Source of the DNA: Planctomycetota bacterium
Lineage (GTDB): Bacteria > Planctomycetota > UBA8108 > UBA1146
NCBI GenBank assembly: GCA_014240375.1
Contig: JAAZXB010000001.1
Coordinates: 320,574 to 384,573, forward strand
Reading direction: 5' to 3'
Length of the DNA stretch: 64,000 nucleotides
Made by a program: the position numbers and the translations under genes. Below the pieces are notes generated by a model. The model was given only the letters and a program-made list of their open reading frames with translations, made no database searches and was not told the origin of the DNA. This document shows positions 27,536 to 35,299 of this stretch, piece after piece (the stretch's first letter is position 1; each line of letters opens with the position of its first letter).

Positions 27536-28774
27536 ATGTACATCACCCAGGGACAAAATAGCCGCCCGCTCGGTTACGAGATGAATGCGCACCCGGCGTC
27601 GTCACTCCAAGATTTCATGTCTGCCATCCACGACTACGTGATTCCTGTCAGGGACCAGGTGTGTCCTGGCGAACCCTTCGCCATCTCGCCTCACATCGGC
27701 CAGAGTTTGGCGGGACAGTTGTCTCGAAAGGGCGTCGCGGAGTCGCTCGGAGATCAGTTGCGAGATCTCGATCTCCACATCTACAGCGCCAATGCCTTCC
27801 CGTTGAAGAACTTTCATTCCGAAGTCGTCAAGGACCAGGTTTACTTGCCTTCCTGGGCCCATGTCGCCCGCGCCAAGACCACCTGCCTCATCGCAGACGT
27901 GATGGTTCGAATCGAACCGAAGGCCCGACACCTGACCATCTCGACCCTGGGAGGTGGTTACCGCTCTGCAGGTAACACTCCCGTGATCCTCGAGAAGATG
28001 GCGGCCGGTTACCTGAAAGTGGTCGCCCATCTGGCCCAGATCGAACAGCAGACCGGCATCCACATCGCTCTCAATGCAGAGCCGGAGCCCGATACCACCT
28101 TCGAGTGCGCTGAAGATGTGATTTCCTTCTGGAAGGAATACCTGAAACCAGCGCTCCCCGGGCTGACCAGGACCCTGCAATGCCATCGCTCTCGTGCGGA
28201 AGGGTTATTGCGTCGCCACTGGACCGTCAATCTCGATGCCTGTCACTCGGCGGTACTGTATCGCTCTCCACTGGAAGACTGGCGCCGCCTCGACCGCGCC
28301 GGAATCCTCGTCGGTAAGACTCACATCACCAGTGCCATCGTATTGCCCAATCCAAGTCGTTCGCCGGCAGCCTACCGGGAACTACTCGAGCACGTCGAAC
28401 CTCGTTATCTCCATCAGAGTGCCCTCAAGATGAAAGATGGAAACATCGTACGCCTCTTGGACCTGGGGGAAATCGAGCAACAAGACCTGTCTGCCATCTC
28501 CGAGGTCAGGACCCATTTCCATGTGCCCCTCTCCAAGGCAAAGCATGGAAAGTTGCACACCACTCGCGATGACGCGCAAGCCTTGTTGGCCGAAGCGCTC
28601 TCACGGAAACAGGATCCGCCACACATCGCCCTCGAGACCTACACCTGGCCGCTGTTGACCCAAGGGATCAAGAACTCTCAGCAGCGCCAGCGACTCATCG
28701 ATGGAATCGCGGCCGAGTTACGCTGGGCTCAAGACGCCTCGCTCCATCCGGTCACCAGTTCCGTAAGAAGATGA
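27536..28774 (+). CDS. EboE-like TIM-barrel protein
   Basis: A 412-residue xylose-isomerase-like TIM-barrel protein. The N-terminal G-Y-E-M-N-A-H-P and the block N-A-F-P-L-K-N-F-H-S-E-V-V-K-D-Q-V-Y-L-P-S-W resemble the EboE proteins linked to metabolite traffic in eustigmatophyte/cyanobacterial ebo clusters. Later come a metal-site-like A-L-N-A-E-P-E-P and N-L-D-A-C-H-S-A. None of the other ebo genes is nearby. The gene starts five bases after the lipoprotein stop and has no obvious ribosome site of its own, so it may be coupled to it. Its TGA and the stop of the convergent gene form the palindrome TGATCA. The family call is from memory of motifs. Confidence 0.78.
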   Translation: MYITQGQNSRPLGYEMNAHPASSLQDFMSAIHDYVIPVRDQVCPGEPFAISPHIGQSLAGQLSRKGVAESLGDQLRDLDLHIYSANAFPLKNFHSEVVKDQVYLPSWAHVARAKTTCLIADVMVRIEPKARHLTISTLGGGYRSAGNTPVILEKMAAGYLKVVAHLAQIEQQTGIHIALNAEPEPDTTFECAEDVISFWKEYLKPALPGLTRTLQCHRSRAEGLLRRHWTVNLDACHSAVLYRSPLEDWRRLDRAGILVGKTHITSAIVLPNPSRSPAAYRELLEHVEPRYLHQSALKMKDGNIVRLLDLGEIEQQDLSAISEVRTHFHVPLSKAKHGKLHTTRDDAQALLAEALSRKQDPPHIALETYTWPLLTQGIKNSQQRQRLIDGIAAELRWAQDASLHPVTSSVRR

Positions 28775-29866
28775 TCAGAGCGGTTCGCCGCAGCTGTGGA
28801 ACGCCAGGATGGCGAACATCGTCGCAGCGTGGCTGATGTAATGCTTGCCGTCACGCTTGGGTGATCGGACAAACCAGCGGCCACTCTCGCGCTGGCTCTG
28901 GCGCAGCCACTCGAGACCTCGTTGCAGTTGTGGATGGTCGACAGGGACTTCTGCCTGGCGAAGTACAAAGATGGAAAATGCCGTGGCGTAGGCATCGCTG
29001 GGCAACTTGTCGGCGACATCTTCAGGCCGTTTCCATTTCCCCGCCCCCACATCGACCAAGCGCCAGCCTCCGTCGGGCCGTTGGCCGGCGAGAAGTTCAC
29101 GACTCCACTTCTTCCTCGTCTCATCATCGACCAGTCGATCGAGCACTCCATCGAGCACTCCATCGAGGTCTCCATCGAGTCCCGACGCCGCCCACAGCAT
29201 CATCCCCTTGTGGTGAAGATTCTGTGGCGGGTGGTCCCGCAGCCACCCCCGCAGACGCTCGATCCCGGCGGCGGCTGCAGCGCTTTCTCGGTACGCCTCC
29301 GGCAGGATCCCGGCTGTCACCGCTGCCAGCGTCACGCCGAAGTGATCATCCGATTCAAAGGGGGGCCAGCCACACTTGAGCCAGGCACTCCAGCCGCCAT
29401 CTTCATCCTGCAGGCTCCAGATGTGATCGAGAGCGGTGCGGGTTGTGGCGGTCAGGTTCCCGTCGGTACCGATGTCGCTGATGGCGAGGAAGCAGGTGGT
29501 CGCGACCAGTCCCTCGACCGCCCCCCGCTGCCCCGATGGCTGCTTCTTCTCGACCACGTAGCGGTTCAGGTAGCCCAGGGCAAACTCGCGAGCGCGGCGA
29601 TTTTCGGGAGTGGTGGGCGCGACCCTCGCTGCGGCCACCAGGTACAGGCCGTTGGTGTGACAGGTGACGCAGTCGCGCTGCTGCTCCCATTGCAAGGCGG
29701 TAGCATCGGCGAAGGCGACCGCACGTTTCAGGGAGAAGTGCTCGATGGAAGGCTCGTCACTGCGATTGGGTCCCCCCGCAGGGTCCTCCGGGGGGGGCGC
29801 AGCGAGCCATCCACCCAGTGCCATGGAGAGCAGGAACAGAAGCGAGGAAATACCCATACCGGGCAT
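28775..29866 (-). CDS. Exported c-type heme protein with prenyltransferase/squalene-cyclase-like toroid
   Basis: About 363 residues from the ATG at 29866. A signal peptide (I-S-S-L-L-F-L-L-S-M-A-L-G-G-W-L-A) is followed by a single heme motif C-V-T-C-H near residue 67. The rest consists of alpha-helical repeats with Q-D-E-D-G-G-W-S, Q-R-P-D-G-G-W-R and H-H-K-G motifs, as in squalene cyclase/prenyltransferase toroids. The catalytic D-x-D-D-T motif of real cyclases is missing, so cyclase activity is unlikely. A 12-bp in-frame tandem repeat (29140-29175) encodes D-G-x-L units. The start is uncertain, since neither ATG has a strong ribosome site; the open frame reaches 29896. Confidence 0.8.
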   Translation of the reverse strand: MPGMGISSLLFLLSMALGGWLAAPPPEDPAGGPNRSDEPSIEHFSLKRAVAFADATALQWEQQRDCVTCHTNGLYLVAAARVAPTTPENRRAREFALGYLNRYVVEKKQPSGQRGAVEGLVATTCFLAISDIGTDGNLTATTRTALDHIWSLQDEDGGWSAWLKCGWPPFESDDHFGVTLAAVTAGILPEAYRESAAAAAGIERLRGWLRDHPPQNLHHKGMMLWAASGLDGDLDGVLDGVLDRLVDDETRKKWSRELLAGQRPDGGWRLVDVGAGKWKRPEDVADKLPSDAYATAFSIFVLRQAEVPVDHPQLQRGLEWLRQSQRESGRWFVRSPKRDGKHYISHAATMFAILAFHSCGEPL

Positions 29867-29961
29867 GGTAGCGGTGATCGAGGAGAAGTTCGACAAGGAA
29901 CTGGATGTGGCCCCCTCGCCACTCGATGCTGTCGGGAAGCACCTCGAAAGGGAGTTTACAC

Positions 29962-30570
29962 ATGACGATCCAGAAACTGATTTCGATCACCACACTGGCA
30001 CTGCTGATCAGCGTCGTTGCCGGTTGCGAGAAGAACCAACCCGGCCAGGGACAAACCCAGGCGATGGATGAAAAAGATCATCAGAAGATGTCCGCTGTCG
30101 ACAGCCAGCGGCAGTCCGGGCAGGTGCTGGTGGCAGTGATGACTCCCACCGCCGGCAATGAGGCACACGGCAGCGTCACCTTCACCGGCACCGACGATGG
30201 AATCATGGTCACTGCAAACATCGCAGGGCTCACCCCCGGCGTTCACGCCATCCACATCCATCAGTTTGGCGATCTCCGCAAGAACGATGGCAAGGGCACA
30301 GGTGGCCACTACAACCCCGAGGGGCACGATCATGCCCTCCCCGAGAGTGACACCCGTCATGCCGGAGACCTTGGCAACCTCACCGCAGGAGCCGATGGAA
30401 ACTCCAGCTACTCGATCTTGATTCACAATGTCACCTTCGATGGCCAGCACAACCCGATCATCGGCAGGGGTGTCATCATCCACGCCAAGGCCGATGACGG
30501 CGGACAACCCACCGGCAACGCCGGCGCCCGGGTGAGCCAGGGAACCATCGGCTACGCCAATCCGGGGTAG
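29962..30570 (+). CDS. sodC: Cu/Zn superoxide dismutase, lipoprotein type
   Basis: A 202-residue predicted lipoprotein (lipobox V-V-A-G-C) with a Cu/Zn SOD domain. It dismutates superoxide outside the cytoplasm. All metal ligands are visible: H-I-H, G-G-H-Y-N-P, the histidine in G-H-D-H-A, R-H-A-G-D-L-G-N (His and Asp), and the late His in V-I-I-H-A. The active-site arginine is in G-N-A-G-A-R-V. Both cysteines of the usual structural disulfide are absent: G-D-L-R-K stands where G-D-x-x-x-G-C is normal, and A-R-V-S-Q-G replaces A-R-x-x-C-G. The ATG at 29962 has AAAGGGAG seven bases upstream; the frame is open 19 residues further. Confidence 0.95.
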   Translation: MTIQKLISITTLALLISVVAGCEKNQPGQGQTQAMDEKDHQKMSAVDSQRQSGQVLVAVMTPTAGNEAHGSVTFTGTDDGIMVTANIAGLTPGVHAIHIHQFGDLRKNDGKGTGGHYNPEGHDHALPESDTRHAGDLGNLTAGADGNSSYSILIHNVTFDGQHNPIIGRGVIIHAKADDGGQPTGNAGARVSQGTIGYANPG

Positions 30571-30582
30571 GCGTACCTCCGG

Positions 30583-32577
30583 TCAGGACTGCAGCATCTT
30601 CTGCATCATCATCACTGGCTTGCCGCGACCGATGTACTGGCCCACTTCGCGGAAGCCGCAGGCGTGATGGAAGTCGATGCTGCCCTGGTTGCGTGGCTGC
30701 AGGTTGACCTCGCAGACGATGGAGGTGAGACCGCGGTTCCGCGCCCACGCCTCCAGTACCGCGTACAGCGCTGCACCGATTCCGCGGCGCCGTGCGGCGG
30801 CAGCGGTGGCGATTCGATCGACGTAGGCGAAATCGTCAAAATGGCGGCGAAACCAGAGGAAGTTGGGGCTTTCGTAACTGTCGTCGGGAAGCATCGCCAC
30901 CATCAATGCGACGGCAGAATCGGGGCTCCCTCCGGCGACCATCCGCACCATCGATGCGTTGCCCAGCAACGAACGGAACGACTCCTCGTCGAGTTCCCCC
31001 AGCTCGGGGACATGCTCCTGGTTGAGTTGATGCAACGCCTCACACTGCTGCTCGAGATCGGCGATAGGTAGCACCCGGATCGGTGTCTCGGTTGTGGTCG
31101 AGGTGGCGAACAGGTCTCCCAGATGAGTCGCCAGCGAACGCAGAGCGGATCGATGATGGGAGAGGGAAGAGAACTCCGGGTGCGACCGCAACACCCGCAA
31201 CCGGTCGGTCGGTGTGACCGTTCCGTCAAAGATGGCTCCCAGTTGCAACAGGTCTGCCAGTCGGGTGCCCGCGGTGAGAGTTCCCCGATAACGGATGCAG
31301 GCGAGATCGGGCTGCGCCTGGTACCCACCTCTGCTCTTCTCGATGAACCACTGCTCGGGGGTCGCACCTTCCAGCTGGATTCCTTCGTGATGGTATCGAG
31401 CCATCGTTTCGATCACCGTGTCGATGATGATCGCCAGCTGGACCCGGTCCGCGACGGTGGCTGGATCCCTGAGGAGACTGGCCAGGGAACTCCCCGCGAC
31501 CACCGGCTCGACCACCCGCTCGGAGACTCCCGAGACCCCCTCGATGAAGAGCGCCGAGCGAGGTTTGTCGTGCCAGACCGTCTGCAACACCCGATCGCCA
31601 AACCATGCCGCACGAGGCTCTCCCACGGAGTACCCCGGATGGCTCGAAGCGGCAGGGGGTCGGCGGCGGACCTGCACCTCTCCATCGACTTTGACCCGCT
31701 GGTGATGAGTACCCTTTCCCCCGCGAAGTGCACGCGAGATGTGGCGACGACGACGGCGGATCTCCGCTCGCTCTGCAGCATGCAGCGTCTCGTCATGACG
31801 ATCCTCCACCACGTCGGCCCAGCCGACCCCGCTGGTTTCACGATCGGGCCCGACCGCCCAGGAGCCATCGATCCCCTTCGCTCGGGCACCGTGCGCCCAC
31901 CCCTGCAAGAAGTGGCGCACATCATCTCCCGCACGAGCCGCACCCAGTGCCCTGGCGACCTGTCGCACCATCGCCACCCGCCGATGAGGAGCCACACCGA
32001 AGCCGACCTTCGCATCGTGAAGGTCGATCAACCACAGCGATGCGGTCTCTGCGTCGTATCCGCGAACCAGGATGTTGCCGGTATGAATGTCGTGAGCATC
32101 CACCCCGGCACGAACGATGCCGGCGAGCCAGTTTCCCAGCACACGCAACATCGCCACCCGCTCGACTCCATCAAACCGTTCGAGGAACTGTGGGAAGTGT
32201 TCGGTATCGAGAAGGTAATCGAAGAAGACGATGTCGTGGTCCCGATGACACGCCAGCGCCACCGGTCTCGGGACCGCAGCTCCGCCCGCTTCCGCCCGCG
32301 TCAGGTTGTGCCACTCGAGCCGCGCCCGCCCCCAACCGAGAAAGCGACGACAGCGTGCCGCCAGATCTCGCTCCTGGTGAATCTTTGCGATGAGAGTCGG
32401 CCGTGCAGGAGAAGGAGGTATCTTCAACACCATCCTCTGCGACTGGGACTGGAGGATCTCGACGCCGGGAAACTGCAGCAGAGCCTGCTGGTCTCGTGGC
32501 ACTCCATCGAGCCAGCCGATCCGACGAGGATGCGACTCTTCATTGCTGATAAATGGTGAATCCACCGGGTCCTCCAC
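30583..32577 (-). CDS. Kinase-like (Kdo-kinase/WaaP type) protein fused to a GNAT acetyltransferase
   Basis: A 664-residue fusion. The first domain resembles Kdo kinase/WaaP-type small kinases: Lys65 in L-I-A-K-I-H, the catalytic loop A-H-D-I-H-T-G-N (Asp163, Asn168) and a metal Asp185 in L-I-D-L-H-D. Residues about 290-480 look like a second, degenerate copy (K-x-S/A-S-H-P-G-Y, F-I-E-G-V-S-G). Residues about 505-664 form a GNAT domain with the acetyl-CoA loop R-R-R-G-I-G-A-A-L-Y and a late F-H-H-A-C-G-F. The GTG start has AGGA seven bases upstream. It is convergent with sodC (12 bases) and divergent from hflX. A role in lipopolysaccharide or another envelope glycan is an inference. Confidence 0.75.
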   Translation of the reverse strand: MEDPVDSPFISNEESHPRRIGWLDGVPRDQQALLQFPGVEILQSQSQRMVLKIPPSPARPTLIAKIHQERDLAARCRRFLGWGRARLEWHNLTRAEAGGAAVPRPVALACHRDHDIVFFDYLLDTEHFPQFLERFDGVERVAMLRVLGNWLAGIVRAGVDAHDIHTGNILVRGYDAETASLWLIDLHDAKVGFGVAPHRRVAMVRQVARALGAARAGDDVRHFLQGWAHGARAKGIDGSWAVGPDRETSGVGWADVVEDRHDETLHAAERAEIRRRRRHISRALRGGKGTHHQRVKVDGEVQVRRRPPAASSHPGYSVGEPRAAWFGDRVLQTVWHDKPRSALFIEGVSGVSERVVEPVVAGSSLASLLRDPATVADRVQLAIIIDTVIETMARYHHEGIQLEGATPEQWFIEKSRGGYQAQPDLACIRYRGTLTAGTRLADLLQLGAIFDGTVTPTDRLRVLRSHPEFSSLSHHRSALRSLATHLGDLFATSTTTETPIRVLPIADLEQQCEALHQLNQEHVPELGELDEESFRSLLGNASMVRMVAGGSPDSAVALMVAMLPDDSYESPNFLWFRRHFDDFAYVDRIATAAAARRRGIGAALYAVLEAWARNRGLTSIVCEVNLQPRNQGSIDFHHACGFREVGQYIGRGKPVMMMQKMLQS

Positions 32578-32797
32578 AACGATTTCCTGCGAGACCTTCG
32601 AATGGTAACCAACAGAAGCCTCTTGCCCAGCCGACTCATCGGACAGAAGTTTATCCGCTCTCTCTGTGGCTCACTTCGATCGCTTCGGATACCTTGGAAC
32701 TGTCCGATACCGGGGTTGCCTCGGTGGGAAGACCTCAGCGGCCTGGTGCCTGTCACTACCGCTCACTTCACCCTTCTGAGGTAGGAAACCCCCTTCG

Positions 32798-34135
32798 ATG
32801 GCGAAGCAGTCCTTCGACCTACCACTGCTGGCAAAGCCCGCAGACGACGATCGCCGCGAGGTCGCCGTCGTGCTCAAGGCGGTGATGCCCGGCGACCCTT
32901 CCTTACACCTCGGTGGAGTCGACCCGGTCGCAGAGATCACGGCACTGGCAGATACTGCCGGTGTGCGGGTTGCAGGGGTGGTGAAGCAGAAGCGTAACCG
33001 CCCCCATCCGGGGACCTATGTCGGCAAGGGAAAACTGGAAGAACTGTGCGAACTGGCCACCCAACTCGAAGCTCAGCTGATCATCGTCGACGATCCCATC
33101 TCCCCGGGGCAGGGGCGCAATATCGAGGAAAGTACCGAGTTGCGAGTGGTCGACCGTGCCGAGTTGATCATGGATATTTTCGCCCGCAACGCTCGCAGCC
33201 ATCAGGCAATACTTCAGGTTGAACTGGCCCAGTTGCAGTACTCCCAGTCGCGCCTCACCCGCATGTGGACCCACCTGTCCCGCATGGAAGGGGGGGCCGT
33301 CGGAACCCGAGGGCCCGGTGAAACCCAGCTGGAAACGGACCGCAGGATCGTCAGCCGCAAGATCAGTATCTTGAAGAAGCGACTGGCCAATATCGAAAAA
33401 CAGGCCCAGACGCAGCACAAATTGAGGGAGGGATCGTTCCGCATCGCCCTGGTCGGTTACACCAACGCCGGAAAGTCGACGATGCTGAAACGCCTCACCG
33501 GTGCCGATGTTCTGATCGAGGATCGTCTCTTCTCGACCCTCGACACCAGCACCCGCAACTGGGACCTCGATGTTCCCTTCGACGTACTGCTTTCCGACAC
33601 CGTCGGTTTCATCCGCAAACTCCCGCACGGTCTGGTCGCCTCGTTCCATGCCACACTGATGGAAGCGAGGGAAGCGGACCTGCTGATTCACATGGTCGAC
33701 GCATCGTCGCCGACCATCGAGTTCGACATGGAGTCGGTGGAGCGAACCTTGACTCGCATCGGCTGCGATGAACATCCGAGACTGGTCGTGTTCAACAAAC
33801 TCGATCGAGTACGCGAAGATCAGCGGATCGACCTTCAACACCTGCTGGCAGAACAGGAAGACTCGTTCGTGGTCAGTGCCACCGAGGGCACTGGTATCGA
33901 TCTGGTGGTGGAACGGGTGCTAGAGATCACTCACGAACGCCAGGAGTCCGGCAGTTACAAGGTGCCTCACTCCCGATCAGATCTGGCGGCAAAATTGCAC
34001 TCGATGGCTGCGGTCGATCAGGAGGAGTTCCTCGACGATGGGATCCACATCAGTGCACGCTTCGATCCGGGGCAGAAGGCGCGCTGGGAATCGATGTTGA
34101 AGAAGGCGGGGCTATTCCCCGCTGCCACCGATTGA
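32798..34135 (+). CDS. hflX: GTPase HflX
   Basis: A 445-residue ribosome-associated GTPase that splits or rescues stalled ribosomes under stress. The N-terminal HflX domain carries the signature G-T-R-G-P-G-E-T-Q-L-E-T-D-R-R, followed by a coiled-coil. The G domain follows with G1 G-Y-T-N-A-G-K-S-T, G3 D-T-V-G-F and G4 N-K-L-D. The ATG at 32798 starts M-A-K-Q-S-F-D; a GAGGTAGGA stretch lies somewhat far upstream. The last 24 bases overlap the end of the convergent thioredoxin-like gene. The 220-base gap to the divergent kinase-like gene shows no feature I can name. Confidence 0.96.
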   Translation: MAKQSFDLPLLAKPADDDRREVAVVLKAVMPGDPSLHLGGVDPVAEITALADTAGVRVAGVVKQKRNRPHPGTYVGKGKLEELCELATQLEAQLIIVDDPISPGQGRNIEESTELRVVDRAELIMDIFARNARSHQAILQVELAQLQYSQSRLTRMWTHLSRMEGGAVGTRGPGETQLETDRRIVSRKISILKKRLANIEKQAQTQHKLREGSFRIALVGYTNAGKSTMLKRLTGADVLIEDRLFSTLDTSTRNWDLDVPFDVLLSDTVGFIRKLPHGLVASFHATLMEAREADLLIHMVDASSPTIEFDMESVERTLTRIGCDEHPRLVVFNKLDRVREDQRIDLQHLLAEQEDSFVVSATEGTGIDLVVERVLEITHERQESGSYKVPHSRSDLAAKLHSMAAVDQEEFLDDGIHISARFDPGQKARWESMLKKAGLFPAATD

Positions 34136-35131
34136 GCCGACCTCGACCTTCTTCGCCGAGGCCACCATCTTGGCCAATCGAACCTTCATTCCCTTGAGGA
34201 ATCGGTCGTGAGCTCCAAACAACTCCTCGTACAGCGCCAGGCAATCTTCAGCGATAAACGCATCTCTGGCAGCGAGAGCACCGTCGAAGGAGAGCACCAG
34301 GAATGGCCGAAAGGTACCGGATGTAGAATCCAGTTTCTCTCCGGCAACCCACATCCGGTAACAGCCCTCGATGGCAGCGGATTTCTTCTCATCACGATCG
34401 GCTGACTTGTTCTGATATGCCGAGCGATACGGCTCGAAAAAACCGAGGAACTTCGCTTCGATCCTGGTCATGGCCCATTCTTCGACCAGCTCCTCGGGAA
34501 CTCCCTCGACCTTGGCTGCCGCATCCATGCGGGCCACATCCACTCGTGACGGATCGAGCAATCCCTCGATCAAGGTCAAGCGAGCCCGGGCAATCGAGTC
34601 TTGAGGATTCTCCTGGACCTGCTTTCTCAACTGGAACAGAACTTCCACCTGGTTCAGCCCCTGGCCGAGCGACAGCAACGAATCGGGGCGCCAGTAAGGC
34701 TCCCTACCGAAGAGCAAAAGTCCTGAATCATCGAGGAAGATGAAAGAGGGAAATCCTCTCAGGTCATATTCTCGCATCAGTTTCTGATCCGGCTTGTCTT
34801 CCAGTTGCGCCGAGATATTGAGGTACGGAACGAACTTCTTGCTCTCCTCGACCCACCAGTCCGATAGAAGGGGACCCCCCTCCATGTAATCACAAGGGCC
34901 TCAGGGCGCATAAGATCGGGTGAAGTAGGCGAGGATCGGCAGGTTCTTCTGCTTCGAGATCGCTTTCGCCTGATCCAGTGAAGTGATCCATTCAATCTTC
35001 TGCACGAACTTCTTGGCGCGCTTCTCCTGGTACTTCTTCTCCAGTTCTTCGGTGCCCTGTGCCACTGACACGGAAGACACCAGAAGCATGCACAGGATCG
35101 CCAGCACACTCGGGGGCGAGGATTTCAGCAT
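34112..35131 (-). CDS. Thioredoxin-fold protein with in-frame UGA at the active site; candidate selenoprotein (U-G-P-C)
   Basis: Two reading frames in the same phase are separated by a single TGA at 34901-34903. Read through, they give a 339-residue protein with a signal peptide (L-A-I-L-C-M-L-L-V-S-S-V-S-V-A) and a thioredoxin fold. Its active site reads Y-F-T-R-S-Y-A-P-U-G-P-C, with U at residue 77 and Cys at 80. The downstream G-F-P-S-F-I-F-L-D-D-S-G carries the cis-proline of thioredoxins. A helical C-terminal region of about 200 residues follows. The ATG at 35131 has AAGGAG seven bases upstream. No frameshift, extra stop or decay is seen on either side. Selenocysteine insertion is inferred from the position of the UGA and the hairpin after it. 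A nonsense mutation or sequencing error is the alternative. It overlaps hflX by 24 bases and is divergent from sppA. Confidence 0.82.
34867..34883 (-). promoter_or_regulatory. Candidate bacterial SECIS hairpin
   Basis: Starting 17 bases after the in-frame UGA, the mRNA strand can form a seven-pair stem: G-G-A-G-G-G-G against C-C-C-C-U-U-C, with one G-U pair and a three-base loop G-G-U. The loop begins 24 bases after the UGA, within the range known for bacterial SECIS elements. A G-G-U-C loop core is also seen in the E. coli fdhF element. A weak lower stem (GAU/AUC) may extend it. The fold was made by eye, without energy calculation. Confidence 0.55.
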
Positions 35132-35299
35132 CGAGACTCTCCTTCTGCAAACAGTGAACACGACCGACCGGATTCAGCGTATCGGTTCGATACAGGTTAC
35201 ATCGAGAGACGGCTCCATGCCTCTCAATATCAGGTGGTTCCCCCCTCTCATCCCGATTATCATCCTCGGTTCAAGATCCAAACGAGAAAGTAGGTCATC

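Noticed and set aside
31123..32559. Long plus-strand frame (478 codons) opposite the kinase-like/GNAT gene
   Set aside because: The translation is low in recognisable motifs and rich in His/Arg/Pro, while the opposite strand carries clear kinase and GNAT motifs and a good ribosome site.
34901..34903. In-frame TGA read as evidence for two separate genes or a pseudogene
   Set aside because: Both parts are in the same phase with nothing else damaged. The second part has no ribosome site at its ATG (34885), and the TGA sits exactly at the redox cysteine. A selenocysteine codon fits better, though it is unproven.
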